This document shows, one piece after another, positions 26,873 through 35,312 of a stretch of DNA of 50,502 nucleotides; the first letter of the stretch is position 1; each line of letters opens with the position of its first letter. The translations under genes were made by a program, and so were the position numbers. The notes beneath the pieces were generated by a model, which was not told where the DNA came from, searched no databases, and saw only the letters and a program-made list of their open reading frames with translations. The DNA comes from Peptoniphilus_B koenoeneniae. GTDB lineage: Bacteria > Bacillota > Clostridia > Tissierellales > Peptoniphilaceae. The stretch is taken from assembly GCF_030812875.1 (NCBI RefSeq), contig NZ_JAUSTN010000009.1, forward strand, positions 1 through 50,502. Reading direction: 5' to 3'.

Positions 26873-26989
26873 CTATTTTATATTTATTAAAATTTTTTTA
26901 TTCAATATTTGCAGAACTTCTTGTGACTTTAGATTTTTCTTCTCTGCCAAGCTTCTTATCTTGCCCTTTATACTCTCGATATTAATCAC
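26873..26989 (-). pseudogene. AbiEii/AbiGii nucleotidyltransferase toxin, N-terminal remnant
   Basis: A 38-codon frame reads INIESIKGKIRSLAEKKNLK and SQEVLQ, matching the N-terminus of AbiEii-type toxins, where YFFERFLERL normally follows. It then diverges and stops. The nucleotidyltransferase core and the AbiEi antitoxin gene are not present. Confidence 0.55.
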
Positions 26990-27352
26990 CTATATAAAAA
27001 AAGAGCAGCCTTTTAAGCCACTCTTGTAGAAAGTACAAAATGAGTTAATTATATTTTTTGTGTTTCCTCATACTAGTCTCAAAACTACTCTTACATCCAT
27101 GTAGTTTTTTTGAGTCTTTTTGACGTATCCTTCTTCATCTTTATCAAATACAAAATGCTTATAAAACTGCTTAAAATGCAGGATTTCTAAATTTATATCT
27201 TTTGTATCAAGGCTAGACTCTTCAAGTGAAACGGGTGAACACTAAGTATGTCATGAATTCTTGTATGTATGTGGAAACATATCCACATGCTTTTTAACGA
27301 TAACATAAGCCTATCCTTAAAAGGCATTCGCTCTACAAACCGGGAGTTGTCA
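26990..27352. other. gene-poor debris with possible rumA body trace
   Basis: A hairpin with a T-run (about 27000-27028) is followed by a minus-strand open stretch (about 27060-27235, ILHFKQFYKHFVFDKDEEGY) of unknown family, without a start. Around 27285-27300 the minus strand reads HVDMFPHT, the end of a RumA body, but no methyltransferase continues. Confidence 0.35.
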
Positions 27353-27976
27353 TCAAACCGGAGCTCCTGTTGTTCGTCTTTTCAACAAAATAAAGCTTAT
27401 GGCACAAATACTAATATACACTATAGCAAACAATACAACATGAGCTATGCTGATAGGGTATGGGGCAATCCACCCTTGTTTGAAAAATGCGATAGAAATT
27501 ACACCCGTAACCATAGAAAGTGGCATGAACAAGAACCCGCTGAGATTAAGCCAGTTGACAACGAAAGGTGCCCTTGCTGCAGAGAGTAACCGCCCTATAA
27601 AGTATCCAGCAATTCCAACGGCCTTAATAATCATTGAACCCCATAGGGTATCCATGGTTTGCCTTTCATACCAGCCTGCAAAAGCACTAAATAATCCAAT
27701 CCAAACAAATGCTGTTGATGCGATATATAGTATCTTGCTTTTTAGCTCAGAGCTTTTCTGTTCTTTATCTGCAACTGGTTCAATTCCTTTTAGAATGTAA
27801 TCGGTTGTAACTCCGAAGTAATCGCTCATGGTAATTATTTTTTCCAAATCCGGCAAGCTTTGTCCACTTTCCCATTTTGAAACCGCCTGCCGAGATACTC
27901 CAATCTTGCCTGCAAGTTCTTCCTGTGAAATTCCTTTTGTTTTTCTCAAATACTGTATTCTGTCTGCCATGTTCAT
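27353..27976 (-). CDS. Xre-family HTH regulator with membrane domain
   Basis: A 207-residue protein. The N-terminal HTH_3 (about 4-58) reads IQYLRKTKGISQEELAGKIGVSRQAVSKWESGQSLPDLEKII. It is followed by four hydrophobic segments (about 85-200). The start at 27976 is chosen because an AAAGGAG ribosome binding site precedes it; the frame opens 14 codons earlier. Such membrane-tethered Xre regulators are common near ABC transporters in Firmicutes. Nearby genes look unrelated, so its target is unknown. Confidence 0.8.
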   Translation of the reverse strand: MNMADRIQYLRKTKGISQEELAGKIGVSRQAVSKWESGQSLPDLEKIITMSDYFGVTTDYILKGIEPVADKEQKSSELKSKILYIASTAFVWIGLFSAFAGWYERQTMDTLWGSMIIKAVGIAGYFIGRLLSAARAPFVVNWLNLSGFLFMPLSMVTGVISIAFFKQGWIAPYPISIAHVVLFAIVYISICAISFILLKRRTTGAPV

Positions 27977-28237
27977 AACGCACACTCCTTTCTTATATGG
28001 TTTAGTTATATCAAACAAATCGGTTTCATACTACCAAGCTGCCTTGGAAATATGTCAACCAACAGTTGCAATGCTGTTTTTTTATTAAGCCAATATAAAC
28101 AAGCTATCCTAAAAATTCTAATTTATCTTTGTTTAAAAATAAATCCCATTATATAATTCGATAAACTCTTTAGTAAACTTTGTGACAAATTCATAATCAA
28201 GTTCAGTGGCTAAGGTTTCTTCATTTTACTTAGTTCT

Positions 28238-28270
28238 TGACAACAACGTTATTGCCTCCACATGTATCAA
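28238..28270 (-). other. rumA-end attachment-site remnant
   Basis: The minus strand reads HVEAITLLSRTK and a stop, an unextended RumA end like the one at 7019-7055. No intact recombinase or methyltransferase abuts it. From here to the module 3 stop at 28707, only an IS30 fragment and a short ELDYEFVTKFTKEFIELYNG reading (about 28140-28215) were seen. Confidence 0.6.
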
Positions 28271-28324
28271 GACTACCCTGATGATAACCCTACATCAAGA
28301 AATAGGTCTGCGTGCTCGTTGCAG

Positions 28325-28533
28325 GACGAAAAATGGCAAAGGGAATGCCGTATAATGGTCTGATCCGCAGATTCATCACCAAGGGAAAACAAATTGACAG
28401 CTGCTCCGACGAACAGATTGCTCAGATTGAGATCTGGTGCAATGACCTTCCACGGAAGTCGTTCGGCTACCGCCCCCCCCCAGATACACTCTTTGAGGAC
28501 GAACTTGACAAAATTTACTCCTGTGTTGCCTGA
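28325..28533 (+). pseudogene. IS30-family transposase, C-terminal fragment
   Basis: GMPYNGLIRRFITKGKQIDS, then EQIAQIEIWCNDLPRKSFGY and FEDELDKIYSCVA, is the last quarter of an IS30 transposase, downstream of the DDE core except for its closing region. The rest of the gene is missing upstream. It ends 174 bp before module 3. The missing N-terminal half of a similar gene lies on the other side of the module at 33209. Confidence 0.8.
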
Positions 28534-28706
28534 TGAACGATTCAACTGCCAATGTTCAACTTGTTATTGCAATTTACGTAATTTAAAAATCACGATATAA
28601 AAGCGACTAAGTTATTTTATTCTTAATCGCTTCAAAAATTGTCTATATGTGCTTTACAAAGCTTTTTAATTCTTAAATGTCGGTTGCTTTTAATCGTTTA
28701 CTTTTT

Positions 28707-30443
28707 TTACAATCTCCAGCTTGCAGCTCGCTCTCTTGCCTTGATAAATGCTGAATAAATTCCTTCTCTATTTATCAAATCGTTATGTTTGCCTTCTTGA
28801 ACCAATTTACCGTCATCAATCACTAGTATCTGATCGGCTTTTTTCACAGTTGAAAGTCTGTGAGCTATCGAAACTACAGTGTGTCCTTTGGACAATTCCT
28901 CAACCGCGGCCAAAATCTCATATTCATTTTCAGGATCAACGGAGCTGGTCGCTTCATCTAAAAGAATAATAGGTGCATTTTTAAGTAATGCTCTAGCAAT
29001 AGAAATTCGTTGTTTTTCACCACCGGAAAGAGAACTGCCACCCTCACCTACCATGGTGTTATAGCCATCAGGAAGTTCCATAATAAAATTATGGCAACGA
29101 GCCTTTTTAGCAGCTTCCACTACTTCTTCATGACTTGCCTTAGGATTTGCAAAGCGAATATTATTCTCTATAGTATCTTGAAAAAGATAAACATTTTGGA
29201 AAACAAGTGAAAGATTTTTCAGTAAACTTTCTACTTTATAATCTCGTATATCCCTATTTCCTAATCTTATTTCACCACTGTCAACATCATAAAAACGAGA
29301 GATCAAATTGATTATTGTCGTTTTTCCGGATCCTGACGGTCCTACGATAGCTGTCTTTGACCCTTGTGGAATAGTAAATGAAAGGTCTTTTAAAACAGGC
29401 TTCCCTTTGTCGTAACTAAAGCTCACCTTATCAAAGACGATATCCTGATTTTCCATAACTTCCAAAGTCCCGTCACTTATTTCAGGAATATCTAAAACCT
29501 CATCCAAATATTGCATATTGGCAGGATTTTTAACCATGAGGATGGCTGCATTTTCAAGTTGTTTTAAACCGCCGAAAATCATAAAGCCGGCAGCTGAAAC
29601 AGTAAGCGCTTGTGGTAATAAAACTTCCCCTTTCGTATAAAGATAACAAGAAAATAATGTAACAAGTAGACTCGAAAGATTAATAACAGTAGAAAAAATT
29701 CTTGCATAAATAACAAAGACGATTTCAAAATGTACTTGAGAGAGTCTAAGTTCTTCAGAAGCATTTTCCAATTTAGAATGTATTTCTTCAACAACACCTT
29801 CATCTGCAAACGGAAAACTGCGAAGCACAGGAATCCCGCTAATGCTATCAACTAACGCATCACCCACCTTTGTAATAGCTGCATGCTCACGTGCAACCTC
29901 TTTTTTTGCTTGATTAACCATAAGAGACATGCATAGCCAAATAAGAATTAAACAAATTAAAGTTAAAAATCCAATTTTAGTATTTACACCGAACATCCCA
30001 ACCAACAGAAAAAAGGATATTGAAATGCCTGAAACAGCAAAGTCGATACTCATTGCAGAGTAATTTTCAAGACTCTTCATAACATTGGTAAATGCCGCCA
30101 TAATTCTTGATAGGCTTTGTTCTGCAAAATATCCCATAGGCGCCTTTTTAAGTTTTTCGCCAACTGCAAGTCTGTAGTCCTTGAAAATGCCAAAGAAAAC
30201 ACCGTCACTAAGACCGCTTTTCGCCCAGCCTGTCAAAAAATTAAAAAGAAAGGAAGCAAAAAGCACTCCGAAAATTGTCCAAATATGCTCCCATGTAGTT
30301 TCATTCATCCAACCGAATGCAAGAAAGAGAGCGAAAAATCCAAACAGCATTGAAGCATTTTGCAGAAAAATAAGAAACATTCCTGCCTTAAGACGATTTT
30401 TATACTGTCCTGCCAGTTTGAATGATAATCTTATAAACTCCAT
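28707..30443 (-). CDS. ABC half-transporter, YbtQ/IrtB-like (module 3, second subunit)
   Basis: A 578-residue exporter-fold protein. Walker A GPSGSGKTT is near 366, followed by VFQNVYLFQDTIENNIRFA (Asn where Asp is usual after the Q-loop), LSGGEKQRIS, IILLDEATSSVDPEN and AHRLST. It ends AASWRL, like the AESWKL end of the module 1 counterpart, so the two are close paralogues. Three base pairs separate it from the partner gene. Confidence 0.85.
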   Translation of the reverse strand: MEFIRLSFKLAGQYKNRLKAGMFLIFLQNASMLFGFFALFLAFGWMNETTWEHIWTIFGVLFASFLFNFLTGWAKSGLSDGVFFGIFKDYRLAVGEKLKKAPMGYFAEQSLSRIMAAFTNVMKSLENYSAMSIDFAVSGISISFFLLVGMFGVNTKIGFLTLICLILIWLCMSLMVNQAKKEVAREHAAITKVGDALVDSISGIPVLRSFPFADEGVVEEIHSKLENASEELRLSQVHFEIVFVIYARIFSTVINLSSLLVTLFSCYLYTKGEVLLPQALTVSAAGFMIFGGLKQLENAAILMVKNPANMQYLDEVLDIPEISDGTLEVMENQDIVFDKVSFSYDKGKPVLKDLSFTIPQGSKTAIVGPSGSGKTTIINLISRFYDVDSGEIRLGNRDIRDYKVESLLKNLSLVFQNVYLFQDTIENNIRFANPKASHEEVVEAAKKARCHNFIMELPDGYNTMVGEGGSSLSGGEKQRISIARALLKNAPIILLDEATSSVDPENEYEILAAVEELSKGHTVVSIAHRLSTVKKADQILVIDDGKLVQEGKHNDLINREGIYSAFIKARERAASWRL

Positions 30444-30446
30444 GTC

Positions 30447-32357
30447 TTATTCCTCCCCTAAATATTGTTTCCACAGGCTTGCATAAAGTGGCTCTTCCAT
30501 CAGTTCTTCATGTTTACCCTTGGCTATAATTTGACCTTTATCGATTAGAATTATTTGGTGTGCCTGCTTGATTGTATTTAACCTATGAGCAACCATCACA
30601 AGATTTTTCCCCTTTACGAGATTCGATATTGCTTCTTGGATGAGAGCTTCATTTTCAGGATCGGCATAAGCTGTTGCCTCATCCAAAATAATGGTTGATG
30701 CAGGTTTCAAAATTGCTCTGGCAAGAGTTATTCTCTGTCTTTCACCGCCTGACATTGCTCCTCCTGCTTCTCCTGCTTTTGTATCATACCCTTTAGGAAG
30801 TGCCATAATAAAGTCATGGCAATGAGCAGCTTTTGCTGCCGCAATAATTTCATCTTCGGATGCATTAGGCTTTCCAAGACGAATATTATCTCTAATACTT
30901 ACATCGAAAAGAAAATTATCTTGTGAAACAAAAGAAATCTCTTCAGCAAGCTGTTTAAATGAAATATTCTTTGTATCAACATTACCAATGGAAATTTTAC
31001 CCGATGACTGATCCCAAAATCCTGCTAAAAGCTTTGCAATTGTAGATTTTCCACCACCTGAAGGCCCGACAAGCGCAGTCACTTCTCCGGGGCTTGTTTC
31101 AAAAGAAATATTATGCAATACCTCGGTTCCGTCATGATAAGAAAAACTTACCTTATCAAATTTTATTCCCTTGCCCCTATCTATAGTAACTTTATTTTCT
31201 GCATCAGGACGTTTTTGATCAGGCATATCAAGCAATTCTTGTATGGATACCCAAGTATTGGAAGCCATCTGAAAAAGTTCAAAGCTCATCATGATTGCAA
31301 AAGCTTGTGGAAGGATAGCAATTGGCAGAATAAGTGATAAAAGCAATGTTTCAATGCCTATTTGCCCGTTCCCATATAAATAGAAAGCTAAAGGTAAGCT
31401 CACTATCTGTGGTGTCATCATTGCAGCCGTCATAAGTGCTTTGCCAAACCAACTTTGCTTCCACCATTTCATCGTTGAAAAATGATAGAATTTTACTGCA
31501 TCTGCAAACTTTCCATACGAAACTTTGTCTTGTGCAAATGCTTTGATTACAGGAATTCCACGAACATACTCCGCACTTCTGTCGGCAACATTAGCATAAC
31601 TTGATAGCCACACCGCCATTCTACTACGGTATTTATACATCATTGTAATCATCGCTAAAAAAACAATTGGTAGCGGCACAAATATTGATAATCCTATGCG
31701 CCAATCTAAATAAAACAAAATAACTGTGCAAAGTATCGGATGCAAAAGCCTGCTAGGTAGTTCAGGCATCAAATGGGCTACCCAGTCTTCCATATCTGCT
31801 ACTCGATCCATGATAATTACCTTAATTTTACCTACAGGATTATCCACCAAGTACCCCATTGGAATTACCTTTAATTTTTCAAACAAAGTCTGTCTAAGTT
31901 TTGCAAGTATGGAAAAAGAGGTTTTATGTGAAATGGTTGTGCTGAATCCTGAAAATATAAAGTAAAGGAGCAGTGATCCTATTGCAAAAAAAGCATATTT
32001 CATTAACGCATGAAAGCTGACCGGATTACCCCCGGCATTTTTTATAAGCCATCCTGCTGCATAAGCACTAAAAAAATAAGTAGAAAAACTAAAAAGCTCT
32101 CCAATGCAGGCAAAAATAACAGAAATTCGCATCCTACCCTTATACTCAGGTGCTACACTCATAAGTGCTTTATTTAAACCACCCATACTGATTTTAGGTT
32201 TTTTTTCGCTTTGCTCTACATCACTTTCGATTCGCTGCATAATCTCATCAGGAACATCCAAGTTTAAACTCTCTACCTCTTTTATTAAATTTTTATTTTG
32301 CTTGAGTTTCTTGCTGTCCGAAGCAGAGCAAATCAACTCATCATTTTTTTTCTTCAT
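30447..32357 (-). CDS. ABC half-transporter, YbtP/IrtA-like with N-terminal extension (module 3, first subunit)
   Basis: A 636-residue protein that carries about 60 extra charged residues before the first membrane helix (KKLKQNKNLIKEVESLNLDV, then KPKISMGGLNKALMSVAPEY). Walker A GPSGGGKST is near 429, with MSGGERQRIT (M in place of L) and IILDEATAYADPEN. A GAGAT ribosome binding site precedes the ATG. The extension is absent from the module 1, 2 and 4 first subunits. The palindrome at 32375-32392 lies in the short gap between this gene and TetR. Confidence 0.85.
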   Translation of the reverse strand: MKKKNDELICSASDSKKLKQNKNLIKEVESLNLDVPDEIMQRIESDVEQSEKKPKISMGGLNKALMSVAPEYKGRMRISVIFACIGELFSFSTYFFSAYAAGWLIKNAGGNPVSFHALMKYAFFAIGSLLLYFIFSGFSTTISHKTSFSILAKLRQTLFEKLKVIPMGYLVDNPVGKIKVIIMDRVADMEDWVAHLMPELPSRLLHPILCTVILFYLDWRIGLSIFVPLPIVFLAMITMMYKYRSRMAVWLSSYANVADRSAEYVRGIPVIKAFAQDKVSYGKFADAVKFYHFSTMKWWKQSWFGKALMTAAMMTPQIVSLPLAFYLYGNGQIGIETLLLSLILPIAILPQAFAIMMSFELFQMASNTWVSIQELLDMPDQKRPDAENKVTIDRGKGIKFDKVSFSYHDGTEVLHNISFETSPGEVTALVGPSGGGKSTIAKLLAGFWDQSSGKISIGNVDTKNISFKQLAEEISFVSQDNFLFDVSIRDNIRLGKPNASEDEIIAAAKAAHCHDFIMALPKGYDTKAGEAGGAMSGGERQRITLARAILKPASTIILDEATAYADPENEALIQEAISNLVKGKNLVMVAHRLNTIKQAHQIILIDKGQIIAKGKHEELMEEPLYASLWKQYLGEE

Positions 32358-32374
32358 TAACTCATCTCCTTTTC

Positions 32375-32392
32375 AGTTAGCTTATACTAACT
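32375..32392. promoter_or_regulatory. palindromic operator candidate AGTTAG-N6-CTAACT (module 3, ABC side)
   Basis: Perfect 6-bp arms with a 6-bp spacer, between TetR and the ABC pair and 18 bp upstream of the first ABC start. It is one of three GTTAG-N6-CTAAC sites in the window. Confidence 0.6.
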
Positions 32393-32407
32393 ATTAGTTT
32401 AAAAAAA

Positions 32408-33013
32408 TTACCTTATTTTACCTTTTTCATAACTGTCAATAAACAGTTTTATTATTTCTATAAAAAACTCTCTATTATTTATAAAGCTATCCCTTGCCCC
32501 ATCTAAGATTTCACAACCTAGTATAACTGTATTCATAAAAAATATTAAAAAGTCATTTGTGAGATATTCACACCCATCTTTCTTTGCAACTTTAACTCCT
32601 ATATATGTAGCCTTTAAGGATTCTTCGACCAAAATTGGGAACAAATTCTTTAGGTCCTCATTGTTTTTCGTAGCCTGAAGATATATGGCATATACGCTCA
32701 TGAGTTCACTTTCATCAAGTACTTTATCGACAATCATATGTGCTACAGCATTAGCATCTAACTCTCCCGGATACTCTGCCAGAACTTCATTAATCTTATC
32801 GACTCGATAAGCCATACCTTCTCGCATTAAATCATGTAATATTTCAACTTTATTTTTGTAATGGTAATACACACCTCCTCGAGAAAGCGAGGTTTCAACA
32901 ATAATATCTTCCATTACCGTGTCAGCAAAACCCTTCCTTAAAAAAACCTTTTTAGCTGCATCTAATATTTCTTTTTTTCTGATTTGACTGACTTTCTGTT
33001 TTTTCCCTTCCAA
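32408..33013 (-). CDS. TetR-family repressor (module 3)
   Basis: A 201-residue protein with N-terminal HTH RKKEILDAAKKVFLRKGFADTVMEDIIVETSLSRGGVYYHYKN. It starts at a TTG with AGAGAGG upstream. It is paralogous along its length to the module 1 TetR. It is co-directional with, and 50 bp upstream of, the ABC pair, so it likely represses both itself and the pair. Two dyads lie upstream (33037-33060 and 33077-33096). Confidence 0.85.
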   Translation of the reverse strand: MEGKKQKVSQIRKKEILDAAKKVFLRKGFADTVMEDIIVETSLSRGGVYYHYKNKVEILHDLMREGMAYRVDKINEVLAEYPGELDANAVAHMIVDKVLDESELMSVYAIYLQATKNNEDLKNLFPILVEESLKATYIGVKVAKKDGCEYLTNDFLIFFMNTVILGCEILDGARDSFINNREFFIEIIKLFIDSYEKGKIR

Positions 33014-33036
33014 AATCTATACCTCTCTTTGTAAAT

Positions 33037-33060
33037 AAAACTGACAAAACTGTCAGTTTT
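33037..33060. promoter_or_regulatory. putative TetR operator
   Basis: AAAACTGAC-N6-GTCAGTTTT, a perfect dyad with 9-bp arms, 24 bp upstream of the TetR start. The GTCAGTTTTATTGTA half is repeated before the module 1 TetR gene. Confidence 0.6.
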
Positions 33061-33076
33061 ATTGTAGCATCATTTT

Positions 33077-33096
33077 AAGTTAGCGTCAACTAACTT
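33077..33096. promoter_or_regulatory. palindromic operator candidate AAGTTAG-N6-CTAACTT (module 3, TetR side)
   Basis: Perfect 7-bp arms with a 6-bp spacer, upstream of the TetR operator. It is the longest of the three GTTAG-N6-CTAAC sites. Confidence 0.6.
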
Positions 33097-33208
33097 TTTC
33101 GGAATACACTTTATGGTGACTTGTAATATGAAATGCAACAAATAAATAAAATAATCCATGGCTAATCTGATAAAGTGTTACTACCCACAAAAACACAAAG
33201 GAGAAGCC

Positions 33209-33730
33209 ATGGATTAAGTATATTGTACCACTACTCGAGAAAAAGGAAGCCATTTAACTTATCAAGATCGTCAAACCTTAGAAAGGATGGTCATGGAGAA
33301 TCACAGGAAACCTGCTAAGGAGAGAATATCAAAGAGTAAGATGGCAGAAATGCTTGGCGTTCATCGCTCAACAATCAGCCGAGAGCTCAAAAGGGGCGAA
33401 ATCACGCAGCGTGATATCCTGTGGAAAGAATACACTTCCTATTGCGCCGATGTAGCACAAGATCTCATTGATTCCAATACCACGGCAAAAGGTCCCTCTT
33501 TAAAGTTAGGTAAAGATCAGCTCTTCCATGATTTTGTTGAATACTGGATAATAGAGAAAAAGTATTCACCGGATGCGGTAATCATGAAGATCGAAAACGA
33601 AGGACTCTCTTTTGAAACCGAGATTTGTACAAAAACCCTCTACAACTACATCAGCAAAGGTTACTTCCTCAATCTGACAAATAGAAACTTACCCCGTAGA
33701 GGTAAAAAAGTCAAAAGAAGATATCAAGGA
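33209..33730 (+). pseudogene. IS30-family transposase, N-terminal fragment
   Basis: From an ATG with AAAGGAG upstream, the frame meets TAA at codon 3. It then stays open through TTTREKGSHLTYQDRQTLERMV, an HTH (SKSKMAEMLGVHRSTISRELKRG) and SPDAVIMKIENEGLSFETEICTKTLYNYI, ending at KKVKRRYQGAG, where IS3 sequence takes over. The DDE catalytic half is absent. It pairs with the C-terminal fragment at 28325 as the inner ends of two same-orientation copies around module 3. Confidence 0.75.
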
Positions 33731-33737
33731 GCAGGAA

Positions 33738-34142
33738 ATGTATTCAAAAGAACAACGAGAAACCGCATTGCAACTGCATGATGAGTTTCAATCAGTTACT
33801 AAAGTCATACAAAAGCTTGGCTATCCCAGTCGGCAAGGTATGTATAAATGGATCCGGGGACGCTCAAATCCTCCTGAGGATAAAGCAGAGCGCAAAAGGA
33901 TAAACAACTCTAAAGAGCATCCTTTGCATCCTTCTGTAGAGACCAAGTTCGCAATTTTAGAGCGTTGTTTTATGAAGGGCGAAAACGTACAATTGGTTTC
34001 TGAGGAAACCGGTTATAGTCGGACATCAATCTACAGATGGAGAAAACTATATGTATCACAGGGAGTAGCCGCACTAATGAATGAAAAAGATAGACCAAGA
34101 GGAGAACCGGAAGAGGGGCCCAGGCCTCAAAGGATGAAATAG
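33738..34142 (+). CDS. IS3-family transposase OrfA (HTH protein)
   Basis: A 134-residue protein with two helix-turn-helix motifs (VTKVIQKLGYPSRQGMYKWIRG and VQLVSEETGYSRTSIYRWRK). AGGAGCAGG lies upstream of the ATG. It binds element ends and is normally fused to OrfB by -1 frameshifting; the orfB frame is already open upstream of this stop. Confidence 0.8.
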   Translation: MYSKEQRETALQLHDEFQSVTKVIQKLGYPSRQGMYKWIRGRSNPPEDKAERKRINNSKEHPLHPSVETKFAILERCFMKGENVQLVSEETGYSRTSIYRWRKLYVSQGVAALMNEKDRPRGEPEEGPRPQRMK

Positions 34143-34168
34143 TAGAGCTAAAACAGCAAATACTCGAA

Positions 34169-35118
34169 ATGCAAATGGAGATAGATATCTTGAGGGAGGC
34201 GATCAAAGTCATAAAAAAAGACCCGGGCATCAACCGGAAAAACCTGAACAACAGGGAAAAGACAACGATCGTTGACGCCTTAAAGAACCGCTACTCGTTG
34301 TCGCAATTGCTGTCAATCCTGCATCTTTCTCGGAGCAGCTATTATTATCAAGAGGCAACACGCAAGAAGCCGAATAAGTATACTCGCTTAAGAGTTCGTA
34401 TTGCAGAGCTCTTTGCCGAAAATCGAAAGTGTTACGGTTATCGTCGCATTCATGCTTTGCTTCAGCGTGAGGGCATTACCGTTTCAGATAAGGTTGTCCG
34501 CCGTATCATGAGCGAAGAAAATCTTGTAGTTACCGTAAAAAGGCGGAGGAAGTACAACTCCTATCAGGATGAGGTTTCCCCAGCTGTTCCTAATTTAATC
34601 CGGAGCGACTTCCATGCAGAGCAACCGAATAGCAAATGGCTTACTGATATAACAGAATTTGCCATACCGGCCGGCAAAGTCTACCTGTCTCCAATCGTAG
34701 ATTGCTTTGACGGTATGGTTTGCGCATGGTCAATCAGCGTCTCTCCGGACGCTAAACTAGTTCACGAGATGCTGGAGAAAGCAATAGACACTCTTCAGAG
34801 CGATGAGAATCCCACGGTCCATTCAGATCGTGGATGTCACTACCGTTGGCCGGGTTGGATTCAGCGTATGGATGAGGCGGGCCTTACTCGCTCCATGTCT
34901 AAAAAAGGCTGTACTGGCGACAATGCTGCTTGTGAAGGCTTTTTTAGAAGACTAAAACCGAGATGTTTTACAATAAGGATTGGTCAGGGGTCAACATATT
35001 TGAATTCATGCAGGAGCTTAATGATTATATTTCTTGGTATAATGAAGAGCGTATTAAAACGTCATTGGGAAATCTTAGTCCTGTAGAGTATAGGAGAAAA
35101 CTTGGATTTGCTGCATAA
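34169..35118 (+). pseudogene. IS3-family transposase OrfB, frameshifted near the end
   Basis: HTH_21 (YGYRRIHALLQREGITVSDK) and an rve/DDE core: D in WLTDITEF, D in VHSDRGCHY and E in ACEGFFRRLK. At the AAAA run 34954-34957 one A appears lost. The other frame continues correctly as TEMFYNKDWSGVNIF, then FMQELNDYISWYNEERIKTS and SPVEYRRKLGFAA, with a stop at 35116-35118. As read, the product has a wrong C-terminus (to 35086). Confidence 0.8.
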
Positions 35119-35199
35119 AAACTGTCCAACTTTTTGTCCGCACCCCCGTACCTTTTTTAAATTTTATTCGTTTATTTCACCAGCAATATCTATATATTC

Positions 35200-35312
35200 T
35201 TTTAATTTTCGTTGTAATAAATTCTTGTCTATCAATTTTAGACAATTCATCTTCACCTATTTATATATCCAAATGGTGCTCTGTATTAAGTTTGGACAAA
35301 AGTGCAACCGTC
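35200..35312 (-). pseudogene. rumA-tail extension remnant
   Basis: On the minus strand HVETVALLSKLNTEHHLDI is followed by a stop and then IGEDELSKIDRQ. This is the same extension as at 3096-3476, with a nonsense codon and then divergence. It abuts the recombinase at the attachment site, so an element end with its recombinase is joined to the tail-bearing end. That is the junction expected of a circular form or a tandem pair. Confidence 0.65.

Larger units (their letters stand above)
33731..35145 (+). mobile_element. IS3-family insertion sequence, decayed
   Basis: Contains orfA and orfB in the usual overlapping order and a right end near ACTGTCCAACTTTTTGTCCG (35121-35140). The left inverted repeat could not be found: orfA begins almost directly at the IS30 break. 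The element is therefore probably left-truncated or fused by deletion. Confidence 0.7.

Noticed and set aside
27447..27800. 117-codon plus-strand ORF
   Set aside because: It lies opposite the Xre regulator, whose HTH and membrane segments are convincing; the plus frame shows no family motif.
28273..28600. Minus and alternate plus ORFs around the IS30 fragment
   Set aside because: They are other frames of the IS30 C-terminal reading, which alone shows conserved transposase sequence.
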